NCBI GenBank assembly: GCA_052174455.1
Contig: JBQMRP010000016.1
Coordinates: forward strand, 1 to 28,580
Direction: 5' to 3'
DNA: 28,580 nucleotides
Source: Arsenophonus sp052174455
GTDB lineage: Bacteria; Pseudomonadota; Gammaproteobacteria; Enterobacterales; Enterobacteriaceae
A program made the position numbers and the translations under genes. Shown here piece after piece: positions 1-10,123 of the stretch (position 1 is its first letter; every line of letters starts with the position of its first letter). The notes under the pieces were generated by a model. The model had not been told where the DNA came from and made no database searches. It saw only the letters and a list, made by a program, of their open reading frames with translations.

Positions 1-60
1 CCAGCTAGCAGTGCATTTCATTTTCCATGATTGATAAAGATAGTTATACAGGTGTTGCTG

Positions 61-92
61 TTAGAATATTAAAGCGCCCACTAAGGGGCGCT
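61..92 (-). terminator. Rho-independent terminator of ibpA
   Basis: A perfect 7-bp inverted repeat (AGCGCCC at 73-79, GGGCGCT at 86-92) encloses a 6-nt loop. Read on the minus strand it begins 4 nt after the ibpA stop codon and is followed by a short T/A run (TTTAATATT). It is far more GC-rich than its surroundings, as expected for an intrinsic terminator. Confidence 0.8.
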
Positions 93-96
93 ACGT

Positions 97-591
97 TTAA
101 GAGGGATCATGTTCAAGCACACAGCCTGATTGATTCTGAACACTAATGGCAATCTTCTTCGGTTTTTTCTGTTCAGGAAAATCGTAGTTAAATTGTAGGG
201 TTAACAGTCCTTTATCTAGATTCGCCTTCTGAATCGTTATTCTATGCTCAAAGCTAAAACTTAAAGAAAACTCACTTTTTCTAATACCCTGATGCAACCA
301 TTTTCTGCTATCTTTTTTTTCAGCGATATTTGTTTCTTCAATCTTTGGTTTACCGCTAAGGGTTAAATGCTTATTAAGCACCGAAATATCAAGTTCATCT
401 TGCGTATAACCTGGTATGCTTATCGTCATTTCATAATGTTCTTTATCTTTTTGAAGAAGATTATAGGCAGGCGTATCAGCCAGAGGCTTTTCACCGGTCA
501 AACGACTAAATAAATTATCTATCTGAGTAAAACGATCAGACAGTAGATGATTGCTAAAAGCCGGGATAAGAGAGAAAGAACGATAGGCCAT
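97..591 (-). CDS. ibpA: Small heat-shock protein IbpA (Hsp20 family)
   Basis: An intact 164-residue ATP-independent holdase chaperone of the cytoplasm, expected to bind unfolding proteins and hand them to DnaK/ClpB. I start it at the ATG at 589-591, not at an ATG 11 codons upstream, because AAAGGAGGA lies 4 nt before it and the protein then begins MAYRSFSLIP, as enterobacterial Ibp proteins do. The alpha-crystallin domain covers about residues 42-138. It has the YNLL.KD.EHYE entry strand, the GLL motif near residues 128-130 (the family's G-x-L signature) and the C-terminal I-x-I oligomerisation motif as IAI at 147-149. It is longer than E. coli IbpA (137 residues), with a longer N-terminus and about 15 residues after the I-x-I motif. 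No frameshift or internal stop is present. A sigma-32 promoter lies upstream and a terminator downstream, so it is a self-contained transcription unit. The ibpA/ibpB distinction is by family resemblance only; no second Hsp20 gene is visible. Confidence 0.95.
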   Translation of the reverse strand: MAYRSFSLIPAFSNHLLSDRFTQIDNLFSRLTGEKPLADTPAYNLLQKDKEHYEMTISIPGYTQDELDISVLNKHLTLSGKPKIEETNIAEKKDSRKWLHQGIRKSEFSLSFSFEHRITIQKANLDKGLLTLQFNYDFPEQKKPKKIAISVQNQSGCVLEHDPS

Positions 592-640
592 AGTATCCTC
601 CTTTAATAGATCGTTAATTAACAATAAGGTTTATCTGCAA

Positions 641-669
641 ATATATGGGCCAGTTAATACGTTTTCAAG
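641..669 (-). promoter_or_regulatory. Sigma-32 (RpoH) heat-shock promoter of ibpA
   Basis: On the minus strand a -35 element CTTGAAA (663-669) is followed after 13 nt by CCCATATAT (641-649). This matches the known RpoH consensus (CTTGAAA, 11-16 nt, CCCCATnT) almost perfectly. It lies about 50 nt upstream of the ibpA start, giving a short leader of roughly 40 nt. No convincing sigma-70 promoter is seen here, so ibpA is probably heat-shock controlled. Confidence 0.88.
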
Positions 670-941
670 TGCGAAAACAATACGAGAGAAAAAATAATCT
701 TACCATCACTAACATCAATCGTTTTACCGTCATACTTTGTATTGACGAGATACTGATATGGATTTACTAAAAATCTTTTCCGCTAAAGACCGAATTGTCT
801 TCTACTGTATTCTAAATTTTTTTCTAGATAACAACAAATCATTGAAACAAGCTTTATCTATATGCACAATGTTGTCATCAATTTTAGCTGCAAATATCAT
901 TCTTATGTCGTCCTGTTGACGATTTATTACTTTCATTAGAT

Positions 942-1218
942 AAAGGAGGTAAGGACTTTGAAAAGATGTTGCACGAATGGGTGTCGTTTAGGAAATTACC
1001 CTTGATTAGCTCAGGGTGTTGTCATCCCTCTATGTCAACCTCTCCGGTTGTTTTTCGGTCGTGGCCAGTGATTTCTGGGGAACAAGAAAACAAGGGTATC
1101 CGCTCTATTAAGCCGCATTAGGCCTATCCTTATCTTCTGTTTTATATTGCACACTGATTATGCACATAATGGTGAGGAATTTTATTCCTAAACTAGAAAA
1201 ACTGGATCCCGCATTATA
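942..1218 (+). pseudogene. Decayed outer-membrane lipoprotein, possibly yidQ
   Basis: A strong ribosome-binding sequence (AAAGGAGGT, 942-950) is followed by an ATG at 966. Its frame reads as a degraded lipoprotein signal peptide, MLHEWVSFRKLPLISSGC, with the lipobox Cys, then a short Ser-rich stretch. The frame breaks near 1050. Another frame then gives WGTRKQGYPLY and LGLSLSSVLYC, which can be aligned loosely with the WGTKSL / LDMPFTAVMDT part of E. coli YidQ. In E. coli, yidQ sits beside ibpA and is transcribed divergently from it, the same arrangement as here. The lipoprotein signal and ribosome-binding site are seen; the yidQ name rests on weak alignment plus position. At least one frameshift and several stops make it non-functional. 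Confidence 0.38.
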
Positions 1219-1280
1219 AATGGGAATGGCTCTATTCACAGCCAGTTAATTTAACTTTCTGAATTTATTGTTAATTTTGA

Positions 1281-1787
1281 GTGCTTACTATTATTTTTGC
1301 TCTACCATTGTTATTTGGATTGATAGCATGGTCTAATGAGTCATTAGATCAATTGAAAAATCACTGACAGTCTGCCTACCGTGATCAGCAATCTCGCCGT
1401 GAAAAGGGTTATTTTTCTAAATATCTTCGCATCATTGTAGAACAATATGTTTATCGAAACCAAAAGCAATAGTTGGAAAGAGATATTAATGAAACTCTTC
1501 ATTATATTGGTACGAGGAACCTAGTTTTAGTTGGCTTCAAAAAGCACTGGTTACCACTTTTTCCTTCACGAAATTATATTAATCAAATGACACTCTTAAC
1601 TGAAAGCACAGACGCAGAAAACAGGATTGAGGATTATGCTAACTGTTTTTTTGAATATCAGCATCAAATAAGTTAAAAACAATTTAGTTAACCGTGCTCT
1701 GTTTTTATTGATGTTCGATTACGTGTTTCTGCTGTTAGAGAACTGATGTATGCTTATTTCCCAGCGATTTTTTTTGAAACTGAATAG
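1281..1787 (+). pseudogene. Unrecognised membrane-anchored protein, nonsense-mutated
   Basis: One reading frame runs about 168 codons and is broken only by four stop codons (1365, 1470, 1674, 1689), with no frameshift. It opens with a hydrophobic segment (LTIIFALPLLFGLIAW), suggesting one N-terminal membrane helix. A charged, coiled-coil-like stretch follows (RDQQSRREKGYFSKYLRII, LERDINETL), then a mixed domain containing FPSRNYINQM and ENRIEDYANCFFEYQHQIS, and a tail FIDVRLRVSAVRELMYAYF. A perfect GC-rich hairpin lies 54 nt after the last stop, consistent with the gene's old terminator. I do not recognise the family. The longest uninterrupted piece (1473-1676, 67 codons) lacks a good ribosome-binding site and is unlikely to be expressed as a protein of its own. 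Confidence 0.42.
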
Positions 1788-1840
1788 AACAACGCTACAA
1801 CCTAGTTTTTAAATGCGCAACCCATAACGAATTACTTGGG

Positions 1841-1860
1841 TGAACCCCAAAAGGGGTTCA
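1841..1860 (+). terminator. Perfect GC-rich hairpin, probable old terminator
   Basis: TGAACCCC (1841-1848) and GGGGTTCA (1853-1860) form a perfect 8-bp stem with an AAAA loop. It stands out in AT-rich DNA 54 nt downstream of the decayed gene ending at 1787. No T-tract follows now, so termination activity is doubtful. Confidence 0.5.
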
Positions 1861-2313
1861 TTGCTGTTATCGCAAAATAAATACTTAGAATCAGGAATTT
1901 TCCTGAAAAAATGCAAATATAAATATATAGATAATTAACGAGGATGTTATTTCATGAAATATTGTTGTCCGTAAGTTAGAGCTCCCTATTCTGGCCTAAA
2001 ATAGGGGATATCAGAATAAAAAATTGTCGTATGCAGATTATCTGTTGTCATTAATAAATTAATTTTAGCGTATTTATGAATATAAATCAGCATAAAAACA
2101 AAATAATATATTAATGTAATTAAAAAGATATATTAATAAAATATACATAATATAACAGAATTAATCATCAATAGTATTTCAAAAATGAACAGAATTATTC
2201 TTTCGGAAAGAATATACAAACTATTGTCTGCTGCTAACTTCCCTCTTCTTAATAACAAAAAATTGATTCAGGCGATGGTAAGTGTACTGTTCTGTTATGC
2301 ATGTATTAAAAAT
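1861..2313. other. Non-coding AT-rich stretch before IS256 copy A
   Basis: I see no recognisable gene here. A 93-codon open frame starting at 2185 runs across the left end of the IS256 copy (2314) into the element. It is therefore a chance fusion of flank and transposon, not a gene. Confidence 0.5.
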
Positions 2314-3668
2314 GAGTTATGCTCATTTTTAGTCTATGGAGATTCGGAGATAGGAGCGATAAAATCCCTGCTAATTAATTTCGTGGATAATTTCAATAAC
2401 AGAGAAATGATATACCATGAAAATCTAGGCCTACTGGTATCTATGAAACTAGATATTACCCTTTAATCCATTCCATGAACTTAATCTGTAATGGTGCCAT
2501 CTAACTAATAGCACCATTGTTAAGGCTTAGCTCAATTTTAAACCACGGTTGCAACAATATGCTGAATAATACCTTATCGATAGCATTAACCCGTCATCCG
2601 TAACGATTATGTGCTACAGCTATCATACAAAACGATATTAAAACCTAATGTCAGAGATTGATCGCAGTGGTAGCAGAATATGTTTCAAAAGCTTGTTGTA
2701 ATGTTTTATTTGAAGCGTGCAAAAATGCTAAAGAGCTACTACCATGTCTGCAACTCCTCGTTCAGTAATTTTTATAACCCCCCTATGGGGTTGCTTTGAA
2801 TGAAAGAATATAACTCTTTTTAAGAGAGCATAACCAGACTAAAATAGCAATGGGTAATTACATGATTTAAACGATTCGCATTATATTTATTTTTTTGGCG
2901 ATGGCATATACCGTTCTGTCAGACAAACTGATCACCTTTGCCTGTTCCTGATTATCGACGGCACTGCATGGATGTAAGGAGCTCTTTTCGCTCGAAAATG
3001 TTTATTGAGAATTAGAAATAAACTAGCCGAACTTGTTAATGAGTTCCAAGCGCGGAGCTTAACCATTTTCCTAAACTTCGTACGGAGTACGATGCTTGCT
3101 TTTTGGAATGTAATGAGAAAATATTCCTAGGCGCGCAGCATCAATGTTGTTAGGTATACAAAATAAAAAGCTAACATGTTACCTTCATCTTCAAAAGGCA
3201 TGCAACAGTAAAAGTTAAATCGGAGAACTGTGTGCGGGGAAGCGATCCACTCTGACTAGCAGAGAAATGTGATGCCGCTAATAAAGTTTTTGATGTTTTG
3301 TTGGTAAGGTTTTCAGCATATACTGAAGCGATGAGAATGTTGGAGAAAAACCGAAAAAGAATAGCTGCCATTCTATAGCTTCCCGTCAGTGCGCTGGGGA
3401 ATTAATACGAATGACGAATCCAATTGAATCGAGTTTTGTAACAGTGAAGATATGAAGCTGAAGCGCGGAGGATTGTTATTCGAGGAATGTAACCCTTACA
3501 ATACTATTTAAGCTACTCCCCGTCTACTAAGAAAACTAGGACTAGCTAAGCGAGCTTAGCTTGCTATGACTCTGATGGTAAACAACATCTAATTTAAGGA
3601 TGGAGAACAGATTTTAAAACATCTAGTCAAAGCGTAGCCTGCCGTCATATACCAGATTTACTATGGCT
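2314..3668 (+). mobile_element. IS256-family element, copy A (dead)
   Basis: A decayed Mutator/IS256-type transposase element of about 1.35 kb. The left boundary is set by GAGTTATGCTCATTTTT, shared with copies C and E. The right boundary is set by alignment to the ATACACCAGATTT ends of the other copies. Frame fragments in order: FNNREMIYHE near 2395 (N-terminal region); NVRD about 2645; YLKRAK about 2710; YIYFFGDGIY about 2890-2915, carrying the first catalytic Asp of the DDE triad at codon 2900-2902; and an NKAFDVLLARFS-like segment near 3280-3320. Many frameshifts and stops separate these pieces, so no transposase can be made. A perfect hairpin AACCCC/GGGGTT (2776-2792) falls inside it. Confidence 0.75.
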
Positions 3669-3777
3669 TAATATTTCTGTCTTAAAGATGGACTAATGCA
3701 GATGAGCGAGGCAAGTCTTGCTATTAAGGGCAAGAAATCTGTCTACATGCCAATGGTTGATGTAATCATGAAATGTG

Positions 3778-3805
3778 CCCGTCAACATTGACGGGTCTGC
3801 AGTAT
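3778..3805 (+). terminator. Perfect hairpin with T-rich tail
   Basis: CCCGTCAA (3778-3785) and TTGACGGG (3788-3795) form a perfect inverted repeat, drawable as a 7-bp stem with a 4-nt loop. It is followed by TCTGCAGTATTTTTATTG. It resembles an intrinsic terminator left behind by a gene no longer readable, about 110 nt past the right end of IS256 copy A. Confidence 0.45.
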
Positions 3806-4542
3806 TTTTATTGATGTGGTTTATAAATCCGATGAATTTCAATATTTGGCTGATAAACGAGGTAATACTTTCAATATATTCCCAATAACACAGAAGAGTA
3901 CAGTGAGATTCGTATAGGGATAAACAGCAATAAAATTAAAAAATAGAAAATTTAAACAGAAGTAATATCTCTTGTTCAAATCTGGAACAGATACTGAATA
4001 TGCTGAAAAGCACAAAATACTCAACAAGCCTATGTGAAAAGTGACTTGACAGGATGACACTAAAGACAGTGATTTATTGACTTGATAGAGAGCTTCTTTG
4101 TGCCTCAGAGCTATTTCTATGTTTGAGGTAATGTGAGTTTAAAAGCTAATTCAACAGAAAAATACTTAAAGGCTTCTGTCTCATTTAAACGACTATTATT
4201 AAGGAACATAATATGTGAGCGTAACAAAAATTACGCCAAAAGTCGGAACTGATGGTAGCGTCTTGTCCACAGACGAGCAACATTTTAATTAATCTAAAAC
4301 TATGAAAGCGATATTAATTATCATCGACGATGTTACTTATAAAAAAGTCTTATTAAAATCGTTAAGCATTATACTCAATTGTCCGCCAAGTTATTTGATA
4401 GCAAAAAACCATGATACAAGAAAGTGGTTATCTCCACCCTAAAAAGATACTGAAGTCTGGATTGCAAGACTGGTAAACAGTGCAGTCGATGATTGGTAAC
4501 TTACAAATCGTAAAATAATACATGGTTTTTGAGTCTGAGAAA

Positions 4543-4577
4543 GAGATAAAGAGATAAAGAGATAAAGAGATAAAGAG
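4543..4577. repeat. Tandem repeat of GAGATAAA, about 4.4 copies
   Basis: Four perfect contiguous copies of the 8-mer GAGATAAA (4543-4574) are followed by a partial GAG. The unit length is not a multiple of three and no gene covers it, so it is a non-coding microsatellite-like array. Confidence 0.95.
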
Positions 4578-4739
4578 TTAGATATGATTTTAAAAAACGT
4601 ATCAAATACTGATTTGGTCCGAGTCATTAAAATAAAAATACTTCTAAATAAATCGAATGACTAAAAAATTCACTACAACACCCTATGATTCGATATTTAG
4701 GTAGTTTTTAATTGAAAAGAGATGGTTAAAAATTTATTT

Positions 4740-5290
4740 GATATCTAGATTCCTGATTATATTAAGGCACTGCGTGACTTTTATAGTCTAAAAGTAGAAT
4801 TCACCTTATTTATCGATAGCAAAATAAAACTATCAAAATGATATTCTCTATTCGGTGAATACCGAAGAAGAAAAAAATTATCTACCTATTGATAAAGTAT
4901 CAGTCAAACCATGATAAGCTTGATGCTACGGTGACTCTTATGCGTTATATAGCATTGCTTTTATAGAAAAGCATTTAGAAACGCGGATACAAAAATTTAC
5001 TGCTGGTTTTTCCTATCCTCTTTTATTGTGGAGAACAAAGTCCTAACCTTTACAGCACAAACTGGCTCGATTATTTTAATGACATGAATAACAGCTGAAA
5101 TATCTATATAAAATCGTTTAAGCTTGTTGATGTGATAATATTTGAGGACGGTAAGATTATGCAGCGTAGACGAAGGTGTTATTGATGTTAATACAGAAAT
5201 ACATTTGCAAACGGGATATGATCGAGTTACTCGATGGTATTTTTAAGAAAAATATGAGAACCATTCGTGAATATTAATCAATTATACGGT
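4740..5290 (+). pseudogene. Unrecognised decayed coding remnant
   Basis: Several adjacent frame fragments look protein-like and read in the same direction: IPDYIKALRDFYSLKVEF (from about 4755), NTEEEKNYLPIDKVSV (from about 4858), YALYSIAFIEKHLETRIQKF (about 4940-5000), FSYPLLLWRTKS, FKLVDVIIFEDGK (about 5115) and VDEGVIDVNTEIHLQTGYDR (about 5168-5230). They must be joined by frameshifts and stops to give one product of at least 180 residues. The composition suggests a soluble protein. I cannot name the family, and a phage, toxin or effector origin is no more than a possibility. Confidence 0.35.
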
Positions 5291-6460
5291 AAAAGGTATT
5301 AAATACGACATATAACAAGGAAAAATCAAAGGCAAAAACAAGTTTCTATAAAAATAACGCGCCAAATTCTTGATAAAAGTTTTGAAAGATAAGTAAAACT
5401 GTCAACTAGCCTCACTGTTACTAAAATAACTAACCTGTTTAAAAATTAAAGATTAAAGATGACAGAACAAAAAGTTAAGCCTAAATTCCATAGGAAGGCT
5501 TCATAGAAAGTGCATATCTAAGTAAGCCTGTACCATAAATATCTGGGTGAGTGCTACATAAAAAATAAGTAAAAACACATCACTCCAAAGTAACAAAACA
5601 GCAGCTCAAGAAATTAGTTACTAAATTTAAACAGGTCGTAAAGGTTAAAACACCTAAAACTTCAAGACCGCCTAAAAAGGCGATTTCCGTTAGATTACAC
5701 ATTTCATAAATTAGTATGTTTTAAGCTTATTTTCCTGATGGTAAGTTATGCCCAATGAAAATTAGCATCCAGCAGGAAATGTACTAAGAGGTAAAGGAAA
5801 GTGGAGATTACTAATAACAAGAAGGCGTTAAACTAACAGTTGTGGTTTTCTATCCAGAATTTCAGTGAGTTTTACTTTTTTTACCAAGTTATAAAGCGAC
5901 TTTAACGGCTTTATGTGTAGCGGCCAGTGTTTTATCATCGCTATTCGTGTTGCCATTTACTAATAAGAGACCGTTTTGAGTAATTGAAATAACATGGATA
6001 GAAAAGTAATCTATAGAACTACCGGAACAGTAGGATTTCCTCTCTTAATAGAACAATACCTATTCCTGAAAGAATTTTTTAGGTTTAGGGTGAACAGCAT
6101 GGCAGTGATTGGTGATAGTTCAGTTTTTATCCATACAGAAAAATTACTGTTATATCGTTGATAAGTTTAACACTGAAAACAATTTTCTTTTTCTAAGTTT
6201 GTAATGTAAGTTAGGTAATCATGCTGGTTTTTAGTTAGTTATATTGGTGATGTCGTAATTATTTAGTTATATTGACAAAACTTATTAATTTGCTTGCTGA
6301 AGATTATTTAAAACTAAAATAATTGAAATACAGACGTAGCTAAAATTACTCTTTGAGCAAATAAACAACCATTGCCAACATATCTAGAAATTAACATACC
6401 GCAGAGTATAAAACAGTACTTAGTCATGAACATCTCCGATTCAGTGTAGCTACATCATTC

Positions 6461-6650
6461 ATGCATAGCATGCTACGTTCACTTTTGCCTCTTTTTTTAG
6501 ACCACTTTAATCATATCGATTTTATTAAGTCTTTAAATTTCTTCTCAATAAATCCTGTAAGGTTGATAACCTCGTTTCTGCCAACGCATTGTGTTTATTG
6601 GTTGTTGTGGCTCTACATTGGCCAATACAAGTGGATAGGAACATAGCGGA
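6461..6650 (+). pseudogene. Possible IS4-type transposase N-terminal fragment
   Basis: The frame from 6461 reads SLLPLFLDHFNHIDFIKSL; after a frame change, VDNLVSANALCLLVVVALHW. The spacing and hydrophobic pattern resemble the N-terminal domain of IS4 transposases (a PLDWIDRAL-like motif followed by a LPAEQVVWLVLGMALYR-like motif). No catalytic region follows. The resemblance is weak, and this could be chance. Confidence 0.22.
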
Positions 6651-6719
6651 ACGTAAATCTTAAAAAGAACGCTCATTAATATTTTGCAAATCGACTAAGC
6701 GAGTTAAATTATTATTATC

Positions 6720-7331
6720 AATACTAGAAACATCACCCTGCTCAATAATAGGCGTATTATCTAAGTCTAAAAGCGTATCAACATTAACCATAGCGCCTTC
6801 AAAACTTTCTTACTTAGTTTCTTAAATAAGGCGTAAAACCATATACGAAGGCTCATAACCTGAGCTGTTTCAGTTAATTGCAATTCAACTAAGCAATTTG
6901 AATAATCTATTAACTCCTGCTTAATCCGTGGTTCTAGTATCTTGTACTCAGATTCAGTGACATCATGGACAACAAAAACCAATACGCCAGTGCTACTCAC
7001 TAATGAAAAATAGAATGTTCATGGATAATAATGGTATAGCTAATATTAATAGAAACTAAGAATGCTGTGAGCATTTTCCTAACCGCTAATACATAACCAT
7101 CCATCTCTAACTATAGCACGTTCCGTTTACTTGTATTACTTTGCATTAATGTATTACGCCTTTTCTCGGTATTTTCATTAGGTCATAAAGTATAATTAAG
7201 AAGTTTTTATCGAAAACATCTTTTGGATCGGAGGGATTATAAACATTAATATATTTAGTTAATTTTTTATTGCTACTGATACTCGGAAAAAGAGATAGAA
7301 CTAATAGTCCCAGGACTTTAGTCACTGACAC
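6720..7331 (-). pseudogene. Unrecognised decayed protein with possible membrane segment
   Basis: Minus-strand frames give, in order, VTKVLGLLVLSLFPSISSNK (from about 7330, hydrophobic), NVYNPSDPKDVFDKNFLIIL, then near 6990-6830 STGVLVFVVHDVTESEYK and QELIDYSNCLVELQLTETAQ, and in a shifted frame EGAMVNVDTLLDLDNTPIIE to LTRLVDLQNINE near 6670. The fragments are collinear and protein-like, which suggests one decayed gene of about 200 codons. A hydrophobic start followed by a longer charged part would fit a membrane-anchored protein. I do not recognise the family. Confidence 0.28.
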
Positions 7332-8703
7332 TACATTCCTACTAAATAATTTACTTTCATTAGTTATTGGGGCTTATCGTTTTTGAAGAAGTACCTTTTA
7401 ATAACTATTCAGGATTACGAGGTAATTCTAAAATAGAATAAAGGCATTAGATCATATCGCTTTCGATAAAGATTATTTTCTTACTTAGAAAGATCAATAT
7501 CTTAAGTTAGTTTTACTTACGATAATACAAAATCTCTGCGTTTTTCCTAACTTTATATTTTAACCTCATATTAACTACTAATTATTTTACTATTTTATAG
7601 CATTTAACTACGAATAGAAATATTTTTTAAATATAAGAAAGTTAGCATTTATATGGGCATAAACATTAAAATGGCTTGAGATTTGAGAAATATAACAATT
7701 CTTTTTAGAGTAAAAAGACCCTTAGAATTAAGTTTAACATAAGTTTTACCTACTGACTGAACATGGAGGAATTAAAAAACAATTAATTAAGTCAATTAAA
7801 ATGAGCTAATCGTAAGTCAAGAGATACTCTTGAATTATTTAATCTCCATTACATGCAACGCTTAAATGGCTTGTAAAGTTACGAATATCTTTTTAATAAC
7901 TAAATTAATACTAAACGGTACTCCACTACTCAGTAGTGTTTAATAAATTGACATTTCAAAGAATATGTTCAGTTGAAGGATTGTCAAGACAATTTTGTTT
8001 ACGCCTTAACAGACGATAAGATTAAATTGATAGTGCATTTGCTCTTCGCGTATGGGATTGGATACAGTATAATCCCCTGAATTCAAGAAGAGATATTGGT
8101 GTTCTAAATATTCAACTGAGTGTCACTATTCTGGTGAGCTCTAGTCTTTGCAAAAATAGTAAAAAATGAAGCAAAAATTTAAAATATCGACATTTTAGGA
8201 ATAGGAATAAACGACTTTGAATTTTATCCTAACCACGATTATCCAATACTTCTAGTTTAGAAAATATCTATCATCATGTTTAGATCTTTGCAGTAATGGT
8301 TAAATAGTGTATTTACCTAAATAAGCGCTATTACTTTAAATATATTTTCTATTCTCGTTTTTCTACCATTTCTTTAATTAAAAATTAAGTATAGGCACTT
8401 TAAATACAATAGAAATTTAAATACAAGAAAATAAAATAACAGATAAAATAATTAGTTAAGTAAAATTTCTCAAAATAATAGCTTTTGTTGTTTTATAAAA
8501 ATGAATTTATTATTCATTAATAATGAAAGATAAACCAAACAATCTTCTCATCTTCTTTTTTAATAATTTTAAAAGTCGGAACGGTATAGATTTTTTGTTT
8601 AAAACCTCTGTGCATAAAATTCGACCTACCGTAAAAAATAATTCGATTGGTAAGAACATTAGCCCATTTAGTAAAATTATCCTAAGATAATAACGTTAAA
8701 AAT

Positions 8704-10123
8704 CGGATATGCTCATTTTTAATGCATGGTATTTCGGAAATTTTGGCCTATATCCTTCTAATTGATTTTGTAGATGATCTCAATAACAGAGAAATAATAT
8801 ACCATAAAAAGTCTAGACTTACAGGTATCCAAAAAAAACCAGATATTACCTGTTATCCTCTTGCATAAACTTATCTGTAATAGTGCTAGGTAGATAGTAC
8901 CAGTGTTGAGGTTTTTAACTAGAATCAAGTTACGGTTGCAACAATATTCTGAATTCCTATTTGTTGACGAGTGTCACATGTCATCGTTTATAGCGGTTAT
9001 TTTCTACCGTAAACTATATAGACTGATATTAGTGACATTGAAATTAAAGTGTCTAAAGTCAGATATCTTTAAGTAGCAACGGAATATCCTTCTAAAGATT
9101 CTTGCTACACCTTATCTTAAGCGTGCAAAAAAAAACATTAAAGAGTTTTTATGATGACCTATTGACAAGGCATCTTCACTGGTGATTTTCATGAAGTTCT
9201 TAGAGGGGCTGACTCTTAGTAAAAAAGAACATAGATCTCTCTTAGTACTATAAGAAAAGTGAAGCAGGAATATCTTAAAGAGCATAGGCAATGGTAGTTA
9301 CCTGATTTAAAGCGATATGCGCTATGTTTATTTTTCTACCGATAACATATAACCGTCCTGTCAGAAAAGATAGATTGCCTTTGCCTGCTGCTCATTATCA
9401 ATGATACTGTGCATAGACGTAAAAATCTCATTACGGTTGAAGATAATTATTAAAAGTCAGAAGAAAACTTGGCATAACTTTTCAATGGCTGGCGAGTGCA
9501 AAGCTTGCTTGTATCTCCTAGAGCTTGGTACGGTAGATGGGGTGCCATTGGTTTTTGGCATGCAATAGTAAAGATATTCCCAGATATGCAGCATAAATTC
9601 TGTTAATTACATAAAATAACTAATCTAGTTACTTTCACTCCCTAAATGGATTCAACACCGAAAGTTAAGTATGTGCTGCTGGAGTTTTAATAGCAGAGAG
9701 ACTTGACGCCACTAACAAAGCCTTTGATGCTTTATTTTCAAGGTTATCAGCAAAGTATTATCCTGCAGCGATGAATAAAGTTGGAGAAAAAACGAGAAAG
9801 AGCTGCACCATTCTATACCGTTCCGTCAGCGCGCTAGGTTATATCAATAAGAATAAAAAATCTGATTGAATCAACTTTTGTAACAGTGAGATTATGCCTA
9901 ACGCGCGAAGCTCACGAATTCCTGTAGCTCAAGAAAACAATCCTTTCAATGGTATTGAAGCCTGCTCTTCGTCTGCTCAGGCAAACTGGAACCAAGGTAA
10001 GGGGATTTGATATGGCGAGCACTAGTTCTAAACAACATTTAATTTAAGGATAGAGAACAAATTCACGAAGAATCACAACAGAGCGCTAGTCTGATCGCCA
10101 TACATCAGATTTTCTAATAACTC
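8704..10123 (+). mobile_element. IS256-family element, copy C (dead)
   Basis: A second Mutator/IS256 element, about 1.42 kb, aligned along its length with copies A, E and F. Fragments in order: LTGIQKK near 8820, DIEIKVSKVR near 9035-9065, FHEVLRGADS near 9185, VKQEYLKEHRQW near 9255-9295, a RYALCLF/YVYFWADG-like site near 9320 now altered, LITVEDNY near 9425-9450, KPFDALFSRLSAKYYPAAM near 9718-9775, and the FYAFPAEHW..IR.KNPIES-like region near 9810-9890. The ends match the shared terminal sequences (left at 8704; right ATAACTC at 10117-10123). Its right end abuts an IS91 tail with no intervening sequence. Many frameshifts and stops make it inactive. Confidence 0.75.

Larger units (their letters stand above)
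3669..8703. other. Five kilobases of decayed intergenic DNA
   Basis: No intact gene is present between IS256 copies A and C. A short tandem repeat (4543-4577), a perfect hairpin (3778-3795) and three coding remnants are listed separately. A lysine/proline-rich stretch around 5440-5700 (KPKFHRKAS, KTPKTSRPPKKAIS) may be part of another lost basic protein, but stops occur throughout. From about 7340 to 8700 I see nothing beyond AT-rich sequence with scattered stops. The short open frames here (about 60-77 codons) are what chance would give in such DNA. Confidence 0.6.

Noticed and set aside
592..640. A ROSE-type RNA thermometer in the ibpA leader
   Set aside because: The leader is only about 40-50 nt. 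The best pairing of the ribosome-binding site is four base pairs (CCTT with AAGG), and the inner positions mismatch.
1008..1075. tRNA-like text GATTAGCTCAGGG
   Set aside because: The D-arm-like word is there, but no anticodon stem, T-arm (TTCGA) or acceptor pairing follows at the right spacing.
2185..2466. A 93-codon open frame on the plus strand
   Set aside because: It begins in unrelated flank and runs across the left end of IS256 copy A at 2314. The second half aligns with the N-terminal region of the dead transposase copies.
3839..4060. A 73-codon hydrophobic open frame on the minus strand
   Set aside because: It has no ribosome-binding site, no recognisable motif and a composition typical of chance frames in AT-rich DNA.
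4439..4627. A minus-strand open frame rich in Ser/Leu repeats (SLSLYLFISLSLS)
   Set aside because: The repetitive protein is simply the translation of the GAGATAAA tandem array read on the opposite strand.
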